DNA from: J054 sp965221985
Lineage (GTDB): Bacteria > Pseudomonadota > Gammaproteobacteria > Steroidobacterales > GCA-2729495
Direction: 5' to 3'
Assembly: GCA_965221985.1 (NCBI GenBank)
Contig: OZ244928.1
Coordinates: 1,736,001-1,800,000 of the forward strand
DNA length: 64,000 nt
Shown here piece by piece: positions 32,455 through 41,502 of the stretch; position 1 is the first letter of the stretch; each line of letters begins with the position of its first letter. The notes under the pieces were generated by a model. It had not been told where the DNA came from. It did no database searches and saw only the letters and a list, made by a program, of their open reading frames with translations. The position numbers and the translations under genes were made by a program.

Positions 32455-33764
32455 GTATCGCGGTATTGCGAGCCATGTGGCTTGGTTTGTTGCGCGATCG
32501 CGGCGCTTTGTTGATGAGCTTCATTTTGCCCGCGGTCTTTTTTGTGATTATGGCCGAGATTTTTACGGCGACTTCAGGTGGTGCTTTGAACCTAAATGTG
32601 GCCGTAGTCGATGAAATTAGAAGCGAAACGTCGGGGCGACTATTAGCCGCGCTGTGGGATATCGAAGGTCTAAAGCCCGTCCATAGCGCACCGGGCGGGG
32701 CCGGTCTTGATCGTGACAGTTTGCGCGTTCTGGTACGCAGTGGCGACGCAGACGTAGGTTTGCTGCTGCGCGCGGATGCCGAGCCGCTAGATAGCGTTGG
32801 GGGTTTTGGCCCTTCGCCGATTGTTATCGTCAGCGATCCGGCTCGCGGTGTGGCGGTACCCATGTTGACCGGACGAATTCGTCAGGCCTATTTCGGTGCT
32901 TTGCCGGATGTTGCCATGGGTAATGTTGTGGATGAGCTGGAAAATCAGTTTCTAAGCTTAACAAGCGAGCAACGCGATGAGGTGGCGGAAGGCCTGCAAG
33001 AAATGCGCGGTGAAGCCGCCGAGGGACGCCAGGTTGGCTGGTCCTTTGAGGATTTGTTGGACTACGACGAAGTTGCCGGGACTGGGGATACATTGAATCT
33101 AGTCGCCTATTCAGCGGGTGCCGTGGCATTTATGTTCTTGTTGTTCTCTTCGGTGCACGGTGCTGTGTCCTTGCTCGAAGAACGCGAGACGGGTGTACTG
33201 GATCGTGTCTTGGCCGGTCCGGGCGGTATCGGCGTTTTGATCAATGGGAAGTTTCTGTTTCTGGTGGTGCAAGGTATTTTTCAGGTCGGCGTCATTTTTG
33301 TAATGGCCTGGCTGCTTTATGGCTTGGATTTGCCACGTCATTTTGGCGCCTGGTTTGTTGTCACGCTGGTGGCTTGTCTGGCAGCTTCGGCATTGGCCAT
33401 GTTGTTGGCGTCGGCCTGCCGTACCCGCCGCCAGGCGCAAACCATCGCGAATACAGTGATACTAGTGATGTCGGCCATCGGCGGCAGCATGGTGCCGCGC
33501 ATTTTCATGCCCGAGGGCTTGCGCCAGCTGGGTTGGTTAACGCCCAATACTTGGGCCCTGGAAGCCTACAGTGGTGTTTTTTGGCGTGGAGAGTCTTTAG
33601 TCGAGATTGCGCAGCCATTGGCGATGCTACTGGGTATCGCGGTCTTGGCTTGGGCCCTAGCTTATTGGTTTGCCGGGCGCCGGGCGTACGGTTTGCAGCT
33701 GCCCGAACGTCGACGGATTGATGATCCCAAGCCTCTGCCCGGCGAGAGTTTGATCGGCTCGTGA
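32451..33764 (+). CDS. ABC-2 type exporter, permease subunit
   Basis: 437 residues. One N-terminal hydrophobic segment (LMSFILPAVFFVIMAEIFTA) is followed by a large extracytoplasmic domain (about residues 45-215) and then five to six membrane helices, the ABC2_membrane_3 layout. LLEERETGVLDRVLAGPGGI, before the second helix, is the typical coupling motif of this family. Overlaps the ATPase gene by 4 bp. Substrate unknown; possibly a drug, lipid or envelope component. Confidence 0.9.
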   Translation: MSIAVLRAMWLGLLRDRGALLMSFILPAVFFVIMAEIFTATSGGALNLNVAVVDEIRSETSGRLLAALWDIEGLKPVHSAPGGAGLDRDSLRVLVRSGDADVGLLLRADAEPLDSVGGFGPSPIVIVSDPARGVAVPMLTGRIRQAYFGALPDVAMGNVVDELENQFLSLTSEQRDEVAEGLQEMRGEAAEGRQVGWSFEDLLDYDEVAGTGDTLNLVAYSAGAVAFMFLLFSSVHGAVSLLEERETGVLDRVLAGPGGIGVLINGKFLFLVVQGIFQVGVIFVMAWLLYGLDLPRHFGAWFVVTLVACLAASALAMLLASACRTRRQAQTIANTVILVMSAIGGSMVPRIFMPEGLRQLGWLTPNTWALEAYSGVFWRGESLVEIAQPLAMLLGIAVLAWALAYWFAGRRAYGLQLPERRRIDDPKPLPGESLIGS

Positions 33765-33793
33765 CGGGAATCGCTAGGATTTGGTCTTTCGCT

Positions 33794-34351
33794 TTAGTCC
33801 ACCGCTGCTTCTAGTCGCTGCTCTGCTTTGATCAACAAGTCAATATCAGCAGCAGCCTGAGCGAATGCTTTGTTGTTAAACATGCCGTGATGGATTGAGC
33901 GCAATTCACCCTTAGCATCGAAAACAACAATATTGGGCACGCTGGAATCCAATTCTAGAATCGCCGACCATTCGCCCTTAAGGTCAAGGCCAACTGGAAA
34001 GTTCGGTGGTAGCCGTTTTTTCAAGACCTCGGCAACATCCGCATGGGTAACTGGCGTGGTTTGGGGTATGTCGGCCACGCGTAAAATTTCCAGTTCCGGG
34101 AACCTATCCCGCAGCGCTACTTCCCATTTTTTTAACCGCCTCAAGCGTTTTGCCGACACAACAATAGCGATAGCGACTTCCGAATCCACTTCGTCAATTT
34201 TCATAGCTTCGCCATATTGGTCGATCAATTTAGGCAGATCGCTAAGCTGCTGAGTATCAGCCTGCGATGCAGCGGCTAGCAGAAGCAAAATCACTAGGCA
34301 GAAATGATGCGCAGTGACGGACTTACCAACAGAATGAATGCGATGCGTCAT
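33794..34351 (-). CDS. Secreted thioredoxin-fold protein lacking CxxC
   Basis: 185 residues. Its signal peptide is around residues 15-31 (HHFCLVILLLLAAASQA). The C-terminal part has the strand-helix order of thioredoxin-like proteins (FPVGLDLKGEWSAILELDSS, VPNIVVFDAKGELRSIHHG), but there is no CxxC pair, so redox activity is unlikely. It resembles YtfJ-type periplasmic proteins; this is by eye. It converges on the ABC permease. Confidence 0.55.
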   Translation of the reverse strand: MTHRIHSVGKSVTAHHFCLVILLLLAAASQADTQQLSDLPKLIDQYGEAMKIDEVDSEVAIAIVVSAKRLRRLKKWEVALRDRFPELEILRVADIPQTTPVTHADVAEVLKKRLPPNFPVGLDLKGEWSAILELDSSVPNIVVFDAKGELRSIHHGMFNNKAFAQAAADIDLLIKAEQRLEAAVD

Positions 34352-34395
34352 GGTTTGTCGTTACCTATGTAGCGCGTCTTCTGAAAAAGGAGTCA

Positions 34396-34530
34396 ATGGA
34401 TAGCCCGCCGTTGGATTTCTCAAGCGCTACGGGCGCCTTAGATCCTTATCCTGACGCCCCGGCCACACCAATATTGGCATTTCGCAACGAATACCATGGC
34501 CTTCGGTCACTCTGCATGCAGCCGAGCTAG
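34396..34530 (+). CDS. Possible 44-residue peptide
   Basis: ATG at 34396 is preceded by AAAAAGGAGTCA, a near-ideal ribosome-binding site. The product is Pro/Ala-rich at first (MDSPPLDFSSATGALDPYPD) with no membrane segment, ending in TAG. It is the only candidate in the 300-bp gap before the GST gene. It may be real or accidental. Confidence 0.3.
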   Translation: MDSPPLDFSSATGALDPYPDAPATPILAFRNEYHGLRSLCMQPS

Positions 34531-34680
34531 TAGCCGACAGCCGCAAAACCTTGCGGAGGGCGATTTGGTCCGTTGAACTCACTTGAACAATTATAGCCGT
34601 TGACGGGTGATGCGGCGTGAACCAATATGCGGTCTAGTAAATGTTCCGCCTGAAGCAAGCAACAAAAGAGGAAAAGAATC

Positions 34681-35358
34681 ATGCAACTTTACGGCGCTCT
34701 AGCATCTCCCTATGTCACGCGTGTAGTTATGTTGGCGCGATTAAAAGGTATCGATTTGCCCTTGGCCGAGATACCCGGCGGATCTCCGCGATCCGCGGAA
34801 TTCTTGGCAATCAATCCCATTGGTAAGATTCCTGCCTTCGAAGTCGATGGCAAATATCTCGCGGAATCCGAGGTCATTTGCGAGTACTTAGAGGATACGG
34901 CAGGCGGAACTCCGGGGTTACCTGCTGATCCCTACGGTCGGGCCTTGTCGCGGCTAATTTCCCGCAACGTTGATTTGTATCTGGCGCCGCATACCAGCAC
35001 GTTCTTCAGGCAAGTCAACCCGGCAACTCGCGACCAGGCAGTCGTTGATGCTGCCGCCGCAGAATTGGCCAAAGGATTTAGCTATCTGGAACATTTCATG
35101 GGCGCTGGTCCCTTTTGCGTAGGCAGTGAGCCGACTCTCGGGGATTGTGCGGCAGCGCCGTACGTGATGTTGATCAAGAAAGTCGTGTTTGCGAATTTTC
35201 CAGGTATTAGCGACCCGACAGCGGCTTCAGGGCGTCTCGCAACATGGTGGCAGGCTATTCAAGGGAATGACATTTGCCGCGAAACCGTCGAAGAGTACAG
35301 TGCGGCCGTTGATGCTTTCATGAAGTACATGGCCGCGCAGGTCACGAAAGAAGGTTAG
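34681..35358 (+). CDS. Glutathione S-transferase family protein
   Basis: 225 residues. The thioredoxin-like N-terminal domain has MQLYGALASPYVTRVVMLAR (Ser in SPY as likely catalytic residue), NPIGKIPAFEVDG and the glutathione-binding AESEVICEYLED. The helical C-terminal domain has PFCVGSEPTLGDCAAAPYV. Cytoplasmic; conjugates glutathione or isomerises small molecules. An AGAGGA ribosome-binding site precedes the ATG. Its stop overlaps the end of the convergent MBL-fold gene by 4 bp. Confidence 0.92.
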   Translation: MQLYGALASPYVTRVVMLARLKGIDLPLAEIPGGSPRSAEFLAINPIGKIPAFEVDGKYLAESEVICEYLEDTAGGTPGLPADPYGRALSRLISRNVDLYLAPHTSTFFRQVNPATRDQAVVDAAAAELAKGFSYLEHFMGAGPFCVGSEPTLGDCAAAPYVMLIKKVVFANFPGISDPTAASGRLATWWQAIQGNDICRETVEEYSAAVDAFMKYMAAQVTKEG

Positions 35359-36383
35359 GCCGAGTGGCACCGGTACCAGGCGACACCCTGCGCATCGTCC
35401 TGCTGGTCTAGTTTTCCCTGCGCGAGCAGGTAGTTAATGTGGGCGATGGTTTCACCCACGGCCATGATTCGGTTGCCATCTTTAATGGCGCCACGGAACA
35501 AATCCGGAAAATAGTCCACCGCACGATGCGGTGTGGTGCTATTTTCCAATATCTTGTCTAGCCCGGCCTCATGCTCGTCGAGTATCTGCGTCAGCCGTGG
35601 GCCGATGCCGTAAAAAGGCCGCCCGTGCGAGGGAAGTACCAGCAGATCGTCGTCGAAGCGTTGCCGGAATGCCCGGCAGGATCGCAGCCAGTCGTCCAAG
35701 GGATTGGCCTCGGGTTCGGTGGGCCACACACTGACATTGGGTGTGATGGTGGGTAGAACCTGATCACCCGCGATCAGTACATGGCGCTCAGAGCAATATA
35801 GGCAGGCATGTTCCGGCGCATGGCCTTCACCGATGATGACTTCCCATTCAAGGGCGCCAATACGCAAGATCTGCCCGGCCCTCAAACGACGGTAGCTTTG
35901 GGGTAGCGGGTAAACCATGGCCCCGAATTGCCCGAATCTCTCCGCGTATTGCGCGAGCTGTTCGGCTGACAATCCCGCGCGATGGTAGAAGTGGGTGGCC
36001 TCTGCCGGTGGTGGTGCGCGGTCAGCGGCCAGCATTCTTGCCGAAAGGTAGTCTTGCCGTGTCATCCACAAAGTCGACTGCCAGCGCTCGCAGAGCCATC
36101 CGGCAAGTCCGACATGGTCGGGATGCAAATGCGTCACGACGACGCGTTGCAAACTTTGTTCGTTGAGTTTGTCGTCGAGTATTGATGTCCAAAGGGATTT
36201 AGAGTCGTCGGTGTTGAGTCCAGTATCGACAAGACACCAACCCTCCACGTCTTCCAATAGCCACAAATTGATATGGCCGAGCACGAATGGTAGGGGCATG
36301 CGCAACCAGTAGATCCCCGGCGAAATTTCTAAGATTTCGCCCAGTCGAGGCTTGTCCGGGAAGGCGTAGCGGATTTCTGACAT
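35355..36383 (-). CDS. MBL-fold metallo-hydrolase
   Basis: 342 residues. The metal-binding HxHxDH motif is VVTHLHPDHVGLAGWL (about residues 84-99), followed by GEGHAPEHACLYC (third His) and LIAGDQVLPTITPNV (Asp bridge), then LPSHGRPFYG. The C-terminal helical part resembles members of the family acting on thioesters or lactones. Start ATG 36383 is well placed. No signal peptide. Substrate unknown. Confidence 0.9.
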   Translation of the reverse strand: MSEIRYAFPDKPRLGEILEISPGIYWLRMPLPFVLGHINLWLLEDVEGWCLVDTGLNTDDSKSLWTSILDDKLNEQSLQRVVVTHLHPDHVGLAGWLCERWQSTLWMTRQDYLSARMLAADRAPPPAEATHFYHRAGLSAEQLAQYAERFGQFGAMVYPLPQSYRRLRAGQILRIGALEWEVIIGEGHAPEHACLYCSERHVLIAGDQVLPTITPNVSVWPTEPEANPLDDWLRSCRAFRQRFDDDLLVLPSHGRPFYGIGPRLTQILDEHEAGLDKILENSTTPHRAVDYFPDLFRGAIKDGNRIMAVGETIAHINYLLAQGKLDQQDDAQGVAWYRCHSA

Positions 36384-36644
36384 TAGGCGAGAATTTGCAG
36401 AGAGTTCACCCAGAATGGCAGCAAGCGTATCAGGATGGTAGTCAGACCGCTTTTGCTAGTTCACCGAACTGTAAATACCCGGATGCATCTATACAGCCGG
36501 TTTTCGTCGGCTTTTTCCGCCGGCCATTCCGACCAGTCTCAAGTACCCAGTGAGTGGCGAGCTGTCTAAGCCTGGCTGGATAGCAAGCCGACGGTATTGG
36601 TTTGTCCGCAATCGCGGCGGTTGCCGCTAGGACATTGGCTAAGG

Positions 36645-37013
36645 CTACGCCGGTAGGGCAACTTCGTCCTCTTCCACAGGCGCTGGCGCTAAGGGCATCC
36701 AGTTTGGGCGAACTTCCGGAATATTGACGCCGGCCAGTTTGTCAAAGCAGGCATTGCAAAGGCCCGTATCGTATACATGCAGCATTTGTTCCCAAGCGGG
36801 CGTGGTATTGCAAGCTTCGCAGCTGCTCACGTAGGGTTCAACGATTTCAGCGTCCAACACAGCCCGCTCTGACGGCTCGAGAGTGCCTAAGCCGCTGCTG
36901 ATGGCAGTGCGGGCCAATTGTTCATGCGCGTCGTCTAAGCAATCGTCATCAACGAGTGCCTTTAAAAATTGCATCAAACTTGGATCGGAGAAGTCCGCGG
37001 ATTTGTTCGCCAT
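36645..37013 (-). CDS. Hypothetical protein with two CxxC pairs
   Basis: 122 residues, acidic. Two CxxC knuckles (SCEACN at about residue 70, LCNACF at about 94) would form one zinc ribbon. The N-terminal half is helical (LMQFLKALVDDDCLDDAHEQ). No family recognised; cytoplasmic. It has free sequence on both sides and is divergent from the methyltransferase gene. Confidence 0.65.
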   Translation of the reverse strand: MANKSADFSDPSLMQFLKALVDDDCLDDAHEQLARTAISSGLGTLEPSERAVLDAEIVEPYVSSCEACNTTPAWEQMLHVYDTGLCNACFDKLAGVNIPEVRPNWMPLAPAPVEEDEVALPA

Positions 37014-37166
37014 TACTGCTTAGCTCCCAGGTATTCATTGATTAGCAAATACAATTCGTTTCGCAATTTGATGAGTTGTTGCATGACCACGCGGGCATGA
37101 CACTCATCTCATTGCCGTGATAGCGTTGTTCATCATGGATCCGAGCAGATATCCACCCGAAGTCCG

Positions 37167-37763
37167 ATGAATCTGTCTTATTCGCATGCCTGCGAACGAA
37201 ACAGAGAGCCGATACTCCGGGTGTTGCGAGAATCATTCCGTGAGGTGCTTCACGTCTTGGAAATTGGTAGCGGTACTGGTCAACATGCCACGTATTTCGC
37301 CCGCGCCATGCCCCATCTGCGTTGGCAGGCCTCCGATCGAGGTGACTATTTGCCAGATCTGAAGGCACGAATCGCGGCGGAAGGGCCTGAAAACTGTCCG
37401 CTTCCACTGTGTTTGGATGTACGCGACGCCCAGTGGCCGAGCTTGGGCTTCGATGCCGTGTTCACGGCGAATACCTTGCATATTATGAACTGGCAGGCTG
37501 TGATTGCCTTCTTTGCGGGATTACCGGCCGTGATGCCGGCGGGTGTGCTTTGCGTCTATGGGCCGTTTTGTTATTCCGGCAACTACAGTTCAGAGAGCAA
37601 TAGGCAGTTTGACCAGTCCTTGATTGCACGCGACCCCGACAGTGGCATTCGGGATTTCGAGCGCGTGAACGAGTTGGCTCATGATGCTGGATTTAGATTG
37701 CTCGCGGATCATTCTATGCCGGCCAATAATCAATTGTTGGTTTGGCGGCGGGATTCATCTTAG
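37167..37763 (+). CDS. DUF938-family SAM-dependent methyltransferase
   Basis: 198 residues. The DUF938 N-terminal signature SHACERNREPILRVLRE is present, followed by SAM-binding motif I VLEIGSGTGQHATYFAR, motif II ASDRGDY, and FDAVFTANTLHIMNW and AGVLCVYGPFCYSGNY. Length fits the family. Methyl acceptor unknown. Starts at ATG 37167 on the opposite strand to the zinc-ribbon gene. Confidence 0.9.
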   Translation: MNLSYSHACERNREPILRVLRESFREVLHVLEIGSGTGQHATYFARAMPHLRWQASDRGDYLPDLKARIAAEGPENCPLPLCLDVRDAQWPSLGFDAVFTANTLHIMNWQAVIAFFAGLPAVMPAGVLCVYGPFCYSGNYSSESNRQFDQSLIARDPDSGIRDFERVNELAHDAGFRLLADHSMPANNQLLVWRRDSS

Positions 37764-37929
37764 CTTGCCGAGGGCTCGCCGCGAGCAGTGCTTATTAAGC
37801 CGGACTCGTGACATGGCTGAAATCAGTCGATTCGCGTCAGATCCTGACTCATTACGTAACTACGCAACGACGGCAAGGCGTAGCCGAATATTGCCAAACG
37901 TCTAGGTTCGGCGATGGGTTGTTTTGCCG

Positions 37930-39015
37930 TTAATAGCCTCTGTCTAAGTTCACTTCAGAAAGCAAGGCTTCGCCAGCGACATAGCGGCGCAGGTTTTCTT
38001 GCACGACGCTGAACATGCGCTCCAGCATTCGATCCGAGCCAGCCGCGACATGGGGCGTGATGATGACATCCGGCAAAGTCCAGAGGGGGTGATCTGGTGG
38101 CAAGGGTTCCGGATCGGTGACATCCAATCCCGCGCCGGCGATTTTTCCGCTGCTTAAGGCGTCGACCAAGGCCGCGGTATCGACGCTTTTTCCGCGCCCC
38201 ACATTGATGAAATAGGCCGAGCTTCGCATACGGGAGAAAAATTCAGCGTCAAACAAGTTCAGAGTGCTGCTAGTGAGCGGGGTGCTGTTGACGATGATGT
38301 CGGCGTCGCCGGCTAGCTCCAAGAGTTTTTCAGGGCGGGCAACGAGATCCACGAACTTGGGTCCAGGACGGCCGCTGGCGCGCACAGCGATGATCTTTAG
38401 GCCGAAGACATCGGCCCGCCGTGCGACCTCGGTGCCGATTCCGCCTAGCCCAACCAAAAGCAGAGTTTTACCCCGCAGTTCCCAGCTCGTCGATGTGCCC
38501 AGGGCAGGCGGTGCCCATCGGCCCTGGGCCTGCGCGGCTTGGTAGTCAGGCAGGCCACGACTGAGGGCAAGGATCATGGCCATGACATGTTCGGAAATTT
38601 GTGGCCCGGCTACACGTTGCATATTGGTAACGACCAGCTCGCGGTTCTTGACCGCGGGAATTTCCACACAGTACTCAGCTCCCGCCGAATAAAGTTGTAT
38701 CCAACGGAGCTTCGGCGCAGCGGCCAGTAGCTCTTTACTACAGAATCCGATTAGGCCATGCGCTGTGTCCATGAATTGCAGCGCTTCCTGGGCAGAACGC
38801 ACGGCGATGAGTTCGGCCTTACCCACGGCTGCTTGCAAACTCTCAATTCTCGCGGGTGAATCAATGCGCACGACAAAGGGCCCGCGACTGGACCAGTGCT
38901 CGCGATCACGCATGGCGATCTTGCTTTCGCGTAAACCTAACTGGTCGGCAAGCTTCACTTCCTGCGCGAAAATAGGCGCCGTGACGACTAATAGCAGTAG
39001 GCAGTATTTCATCAT
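37930..39015 (-). CDS. D-isomer-specific 2-hydroxyacid dehydrogenase with a signal peptide
   Basis: 361 residues if started at ATG 39015 (ATGA overlap with the VOC gene), or 360 from the adjacent ATG. The first 18 residues, MMKYCLLLLVVTAPIFAQ, look like a cleavable Sec signal. The body is a regular NAD-dependent 2-hydroxyacid dehydrogenase: LLLVGLGGIGTEVARRA (nucleotide binding), STPLTSSTLNLF, FINVGRGKSVD (catalytic Arg), GAGLDVTDPEPLP (Glu) and ITPHVAAGS (His). All catalytic residues are kept. Export of an NAD-dependent enzyme would be unusual. Last gene of an srkA operon. Confidence 0.88.
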   Translation of the reverse strand: MMKYCLLLLVVTAPIFAQEVKLADQLGLRESKIAMRDREHWSSRGPFVVRIDSPARIESLQAAVGKAELIAVRSAQEALQFMDTAHGLIGFCSKELLAAAPKLRWIQLYSAGAEYCVEIPAVKNRELVVTNMQRVAGPQISEHVMAMILALSRGLPDYQAAQAQGRWAPPALGTSTSWELRGKTLLLVGLGGIGTEVARRADVFGLKIIAVRASGRPGPKFVDLVARPEKLLELAGDADIIVNSTPLTSSTLNLFDAEFFSRMRSSAYFINVGRGKSVDTAALVDALSSGKIAGAGLDVTDPEPLPPDHPLWTLPDVIITPHVAAGSDRMLERMFSVVQENLRRYVAGEALLSEVNLDRGY

Positions 39016-39920
39016 GACTGGCGGTCCTCGATGAGTTCTAAGCATTCAGTGGCCCCTCCGCTAATGATAGTGACTCTGCTGCCCGAGTAGGGGAAGCCTT
39101 CAATGCAGCGCGGCAGGGGCGCTGGCGCATTCGCTAGCTCATCCAAGCTCTTAACATGAAACGACACCATGGACATGCCGGGTGCTAATTGATCGCGGCG
39201 TTTGGGTCGCGGCGGCAAGCCATGTGGACATTCATCCATTTCGATCAGAAAACGCCGTCCGGGTATAGGCGATATGGCCGTCGGAAAAATGGTGTCCGCC
39301 GGGGCGCCGCAGCTATGAGCAAGAATGCCATTGACAAAGGCTAGGGGCGGCATCACACGTAGCCCCAGTTCGCCGCCGTAGAACCGGTTCATTGCGGTCA
39401 TGGAATCGCCGGAAATGGTCACAATGAAGGGCCGATCCACCGGTGAGCGGGCTTGCTTCATGCCATAGCGGCTGCCGCCGGGCAATATACGCGTGAAATA
39501 GAGTAATTCTCCGCAGGGTCCGATGGTTTGCATGGCCCTGGGGGACTTAGGCCCGGGAAACAAATCGCCCGGGCCTGCCAGTATTTGCATAGGCGAGCCA
39601 CGCAGAGACAGTGCCAACTCATCGGGATCTTCCACCAACAGTTCCGTGGCGGTCCAGCCTTGCGTGGCGGGCGATTCGTAACCGTAACGTTCACCCGTTT
39701 CGATGTAGCGCAGATAAACGGGCTCGCCGCTCGCCGGCGCTAGTATGCAATAGCGTAGGCCAGCGGCCGCGGGTGTGTTCCAAGCTTCGGTTAGTTCCGA
39801 GTCGAGTTTGCCGGAATCCACGACACGATAGCCGAGGTAATTGACCCAGGTGTCGCGCGACAAATCCATATCGTCCACGCAGTAAGTGACCATGCCGAGG
39901 GCTTTGACAAATCTATGTGC
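39012..39920 (-). CDS. VOC (glyoxalase/dioxygenase-fold) family protein
   Basis: 302 residues from ATG 39920, 11 bp after the srkA stop; an earlier ATG at 39944 would overlap srkA. Two paired beta-alpha-beta-beta-beta modules are visible: VKALGMVTYCVDDMDLSRDT, then YLGYRVVDSGKLD; and PFIVTISGDSMTAMNRFYGG, then ELGLRVMPPLAFVNG. Metal-binding residues are not clearly conserved. Its middle position in a coupled operon suggests a role with the adjacent dehydrogenase. Function unknown. Confidence 0.7.
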   Translation of the reverse strand, partial: AHRFVKALGMVTYCVDDMDLSRDTWVNYLGYRVVDSGKLDSELTEAWNTPAAAGLRYCILAPASGEPVYLRYIETGERYGYESPATQGWTATELLVEDPDELALSLRGSPMQILAGPGDLFPGPKSPRAMQTIGPCGELLYFTRILPGGSRYGMKQARSPVDRPFIVTISGDSMTAMNRFYGGELGLRVMPPLAFVNGILAHSCGAPADTIFPTAISPIPGRRFLIEMDECPHGLPPRPKRRDQLAPGMSMVSFHVKSLDELANAPAPLPRCIEGFPYSGSRVTIISGGATECLELIEDRQS

Positions 39921-39931
39921 CATGTCCCAGC

Positions 39932-40927
39932 TTATCCGCGCCAAGCCAGCGGTGGCTCCGCCATTAACGCGACCTGTTCGCGCAAAGATAGAATATGCTC
40001 ATCCCAATAGCGCTGGGTATTGAACCAGGGAAACGCAATTTGAAAGGCGGGATCCGCCCAGCGCCGAGCAATCCAGGCTGCGTAGTGCATGATTCGAAGG
40101 CTGCGCATGGCCTCTACTAAGTGCAACTCCCGCGCATCGAAATCCCCAAACTCGAGATAACCATCGAGAACTTCTGAAAGTTGCGGTGTTTGTTCGTTGC
40201 GGTCGCCTGACAGCAACATCCACAGGTCTTGAATGGCCGGCCCCATGCGTGCGTCATCCAGATCGACGATATGCACGCGGTCTTCCTGCACCAGCACGTT
40301 GCTGGGATGAAAGTCGCCGTGCACGCGCAGGTAGTGGGGATTATCAGCCCGGTCAAAACAGGCTTCTATGGCGATAAACAAATCGTCGCAGATACTGACA
40401 TAGGCGGGCTCGAGATCCGCGGGAATAAAATTATTGGCCAGTAGAAATGCCTGCGATTCCTGGCCATAGCTTTCTAAATCAATACTGGGCCGGGCGCCAA
40501 AGGCGTGGATTTCACCGCGTTGGTGAATCCTTGCGACCAGCCGGCCCAACTGTCGCAGCAAATCGAGCCGGTCCAAGGCGGGCGGGTGGCCACCGTGGCA
40601 AGGGTAGACCGCAAAGCGAAATGCCTCGCGGTGATGTAGGGTTCGATGATCGTGGATGAGGGGCGCGACCACCGGAATGTCCACAGCCGCGAGTTCTTCG
40701 GAGAACTCATGTTCTTCCAAGATTGCCTCGTCGCTCCAACGGCCCGGCCGGTAGAACTTGGCGACCACGGGTGGGGCGTCTTCCAAGCCCACTCGGTATA
40801 CCCGGTTTTCATAACTGTTCAGTGCCAGTAGGCGCCCGTCGCAGCGCAGGTCTAGACTTTCGACGGCGGCCAGGATTTCGTCCGGCTTGAGGTCTTGATA
40901 GGCGAGACTTGAATCGGCGTTGGACAT
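39932..40927 (-). CDS. srkA: Stress response kinase A (YihE/RdoA family)
   Basis: 331 residues, the normal length. It has the aminoglycoside-phosphotransferase-like kinase fold: LNSYENRVYRVG (nucleotide loop), PPVVAKFYRPGRWSDEAILE (Lys), catalytic VHGDFHPSNVLV, and HIVDLDDARMGPAIQDLW (metal-binding Asp). It is a Ser/Thr kinase linked to survival of envelope and oxidative stress. First gene of a tight operon with the VOC and dehydrogenase genes. Confidence 0.93.
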   Translation of the reverse strand: MSNADSSLAYQDLKPDEILAAVESLDLRCDGRLLALNSYENRVYRVGLEDAPPVVAKFYRPGRWSDEAILEEHEFSEELAAVDIPVVAPLIHDHRTLHHREAFRFAVYPCHGGHPPALDRLDLLRQLGRLVARIHQRGEIHAFGARPSIDLESYGQESQAFLLANNFIPADLEPAYVSICDDLFIAIEACFDRADNPHYLRVHGDFHPSNVLVQEDRVHIVDLDDARMGPAIQDLWMLLSGDRNEQTPQLSEVLDGYLEFGDFDARELHLVEAMRSLRIMHYAAWIARRWADPAFQIAFPWFNTQRYWDEHILSLREQVALMAEPPLAWRG

Positions 40928-41049
40928 ACGATCTGGCTGGCGGCGGAGCGCGAGTGTAACACTGGTTTTCAGTTTCGCGATTCGCTCGGCAGCGGCCTGC
41001 GCGGGCTGTTACCCTAGCGTTCTGAATAAAGTGAATAAGGATCGATTCC

Positions 41050-41433
41050 ATGGCTCAGTCAGAGCGCGAAATTGACATCAAGATGGATGCAGACAGCTTG
41101 TATCGGGAAGAAATGTTCACCGATCGCCGTGTTGGGACCATCCAACGGCTCACGCCCATTGATGGGAATGGCCAAGTGGATTCGTCGCGGGACACGATTT
41201 ACGTGGGTCAGACTCAGCTTATGACGCAGGCGGGGCCGCTTCCCTTGAGCTTCGAAATACCAGCCAAGACCCTGGCCGAGGCGGCAACTGGTTTTGCCGC
41301 TGGCGCCAACGGAGCCGTTGAAGAAGCCATGCAGCGCTTGGAAGAAATGCGGCGGGAGCAAGCATCCTCCATCATCGTACCCGATGCGGCTGGTGGTGGC
41401 GTACCACCAGGTGGCAAGTTGCAAATGCCCTAG
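41050..41433 (+). CDS. Hypothetical cytoplasmic protein
   Basis: 127 residues. Polar N terminus (SEREIDIKMDADSLYREEMF, TDRRVGTIQRLTPID), middle helix with LAEAATGFAAGANGAVEEAM and a Gly/Pro-rich tail. No signal or membrane segment. The ATG is preceded by GGATCGATTCC, a fair ribosome-binding site. I recognise the type as a conserved small protein of gammaproteobacteria but not its role. Confidence 0.65.
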   Translation: MAQSEREIDIKMDADSLYREEMFTDRRVGTIQRLTPIDGNGQVDSSRDTIYVGQTQLMTQAGPLPLSFEIPAKTLAEAATGFAAGANGAVEEAMQRLEEMRREQASSIIVPDAAGGGVPPGGKLQMP

Positions 41434-41502
41434 GACGCTTTGCGCCGTGCAACAGTCCAGGTCGCCGGTAGTCCAATACTGCGACACCGGCGAAATGTCT
41501 GA

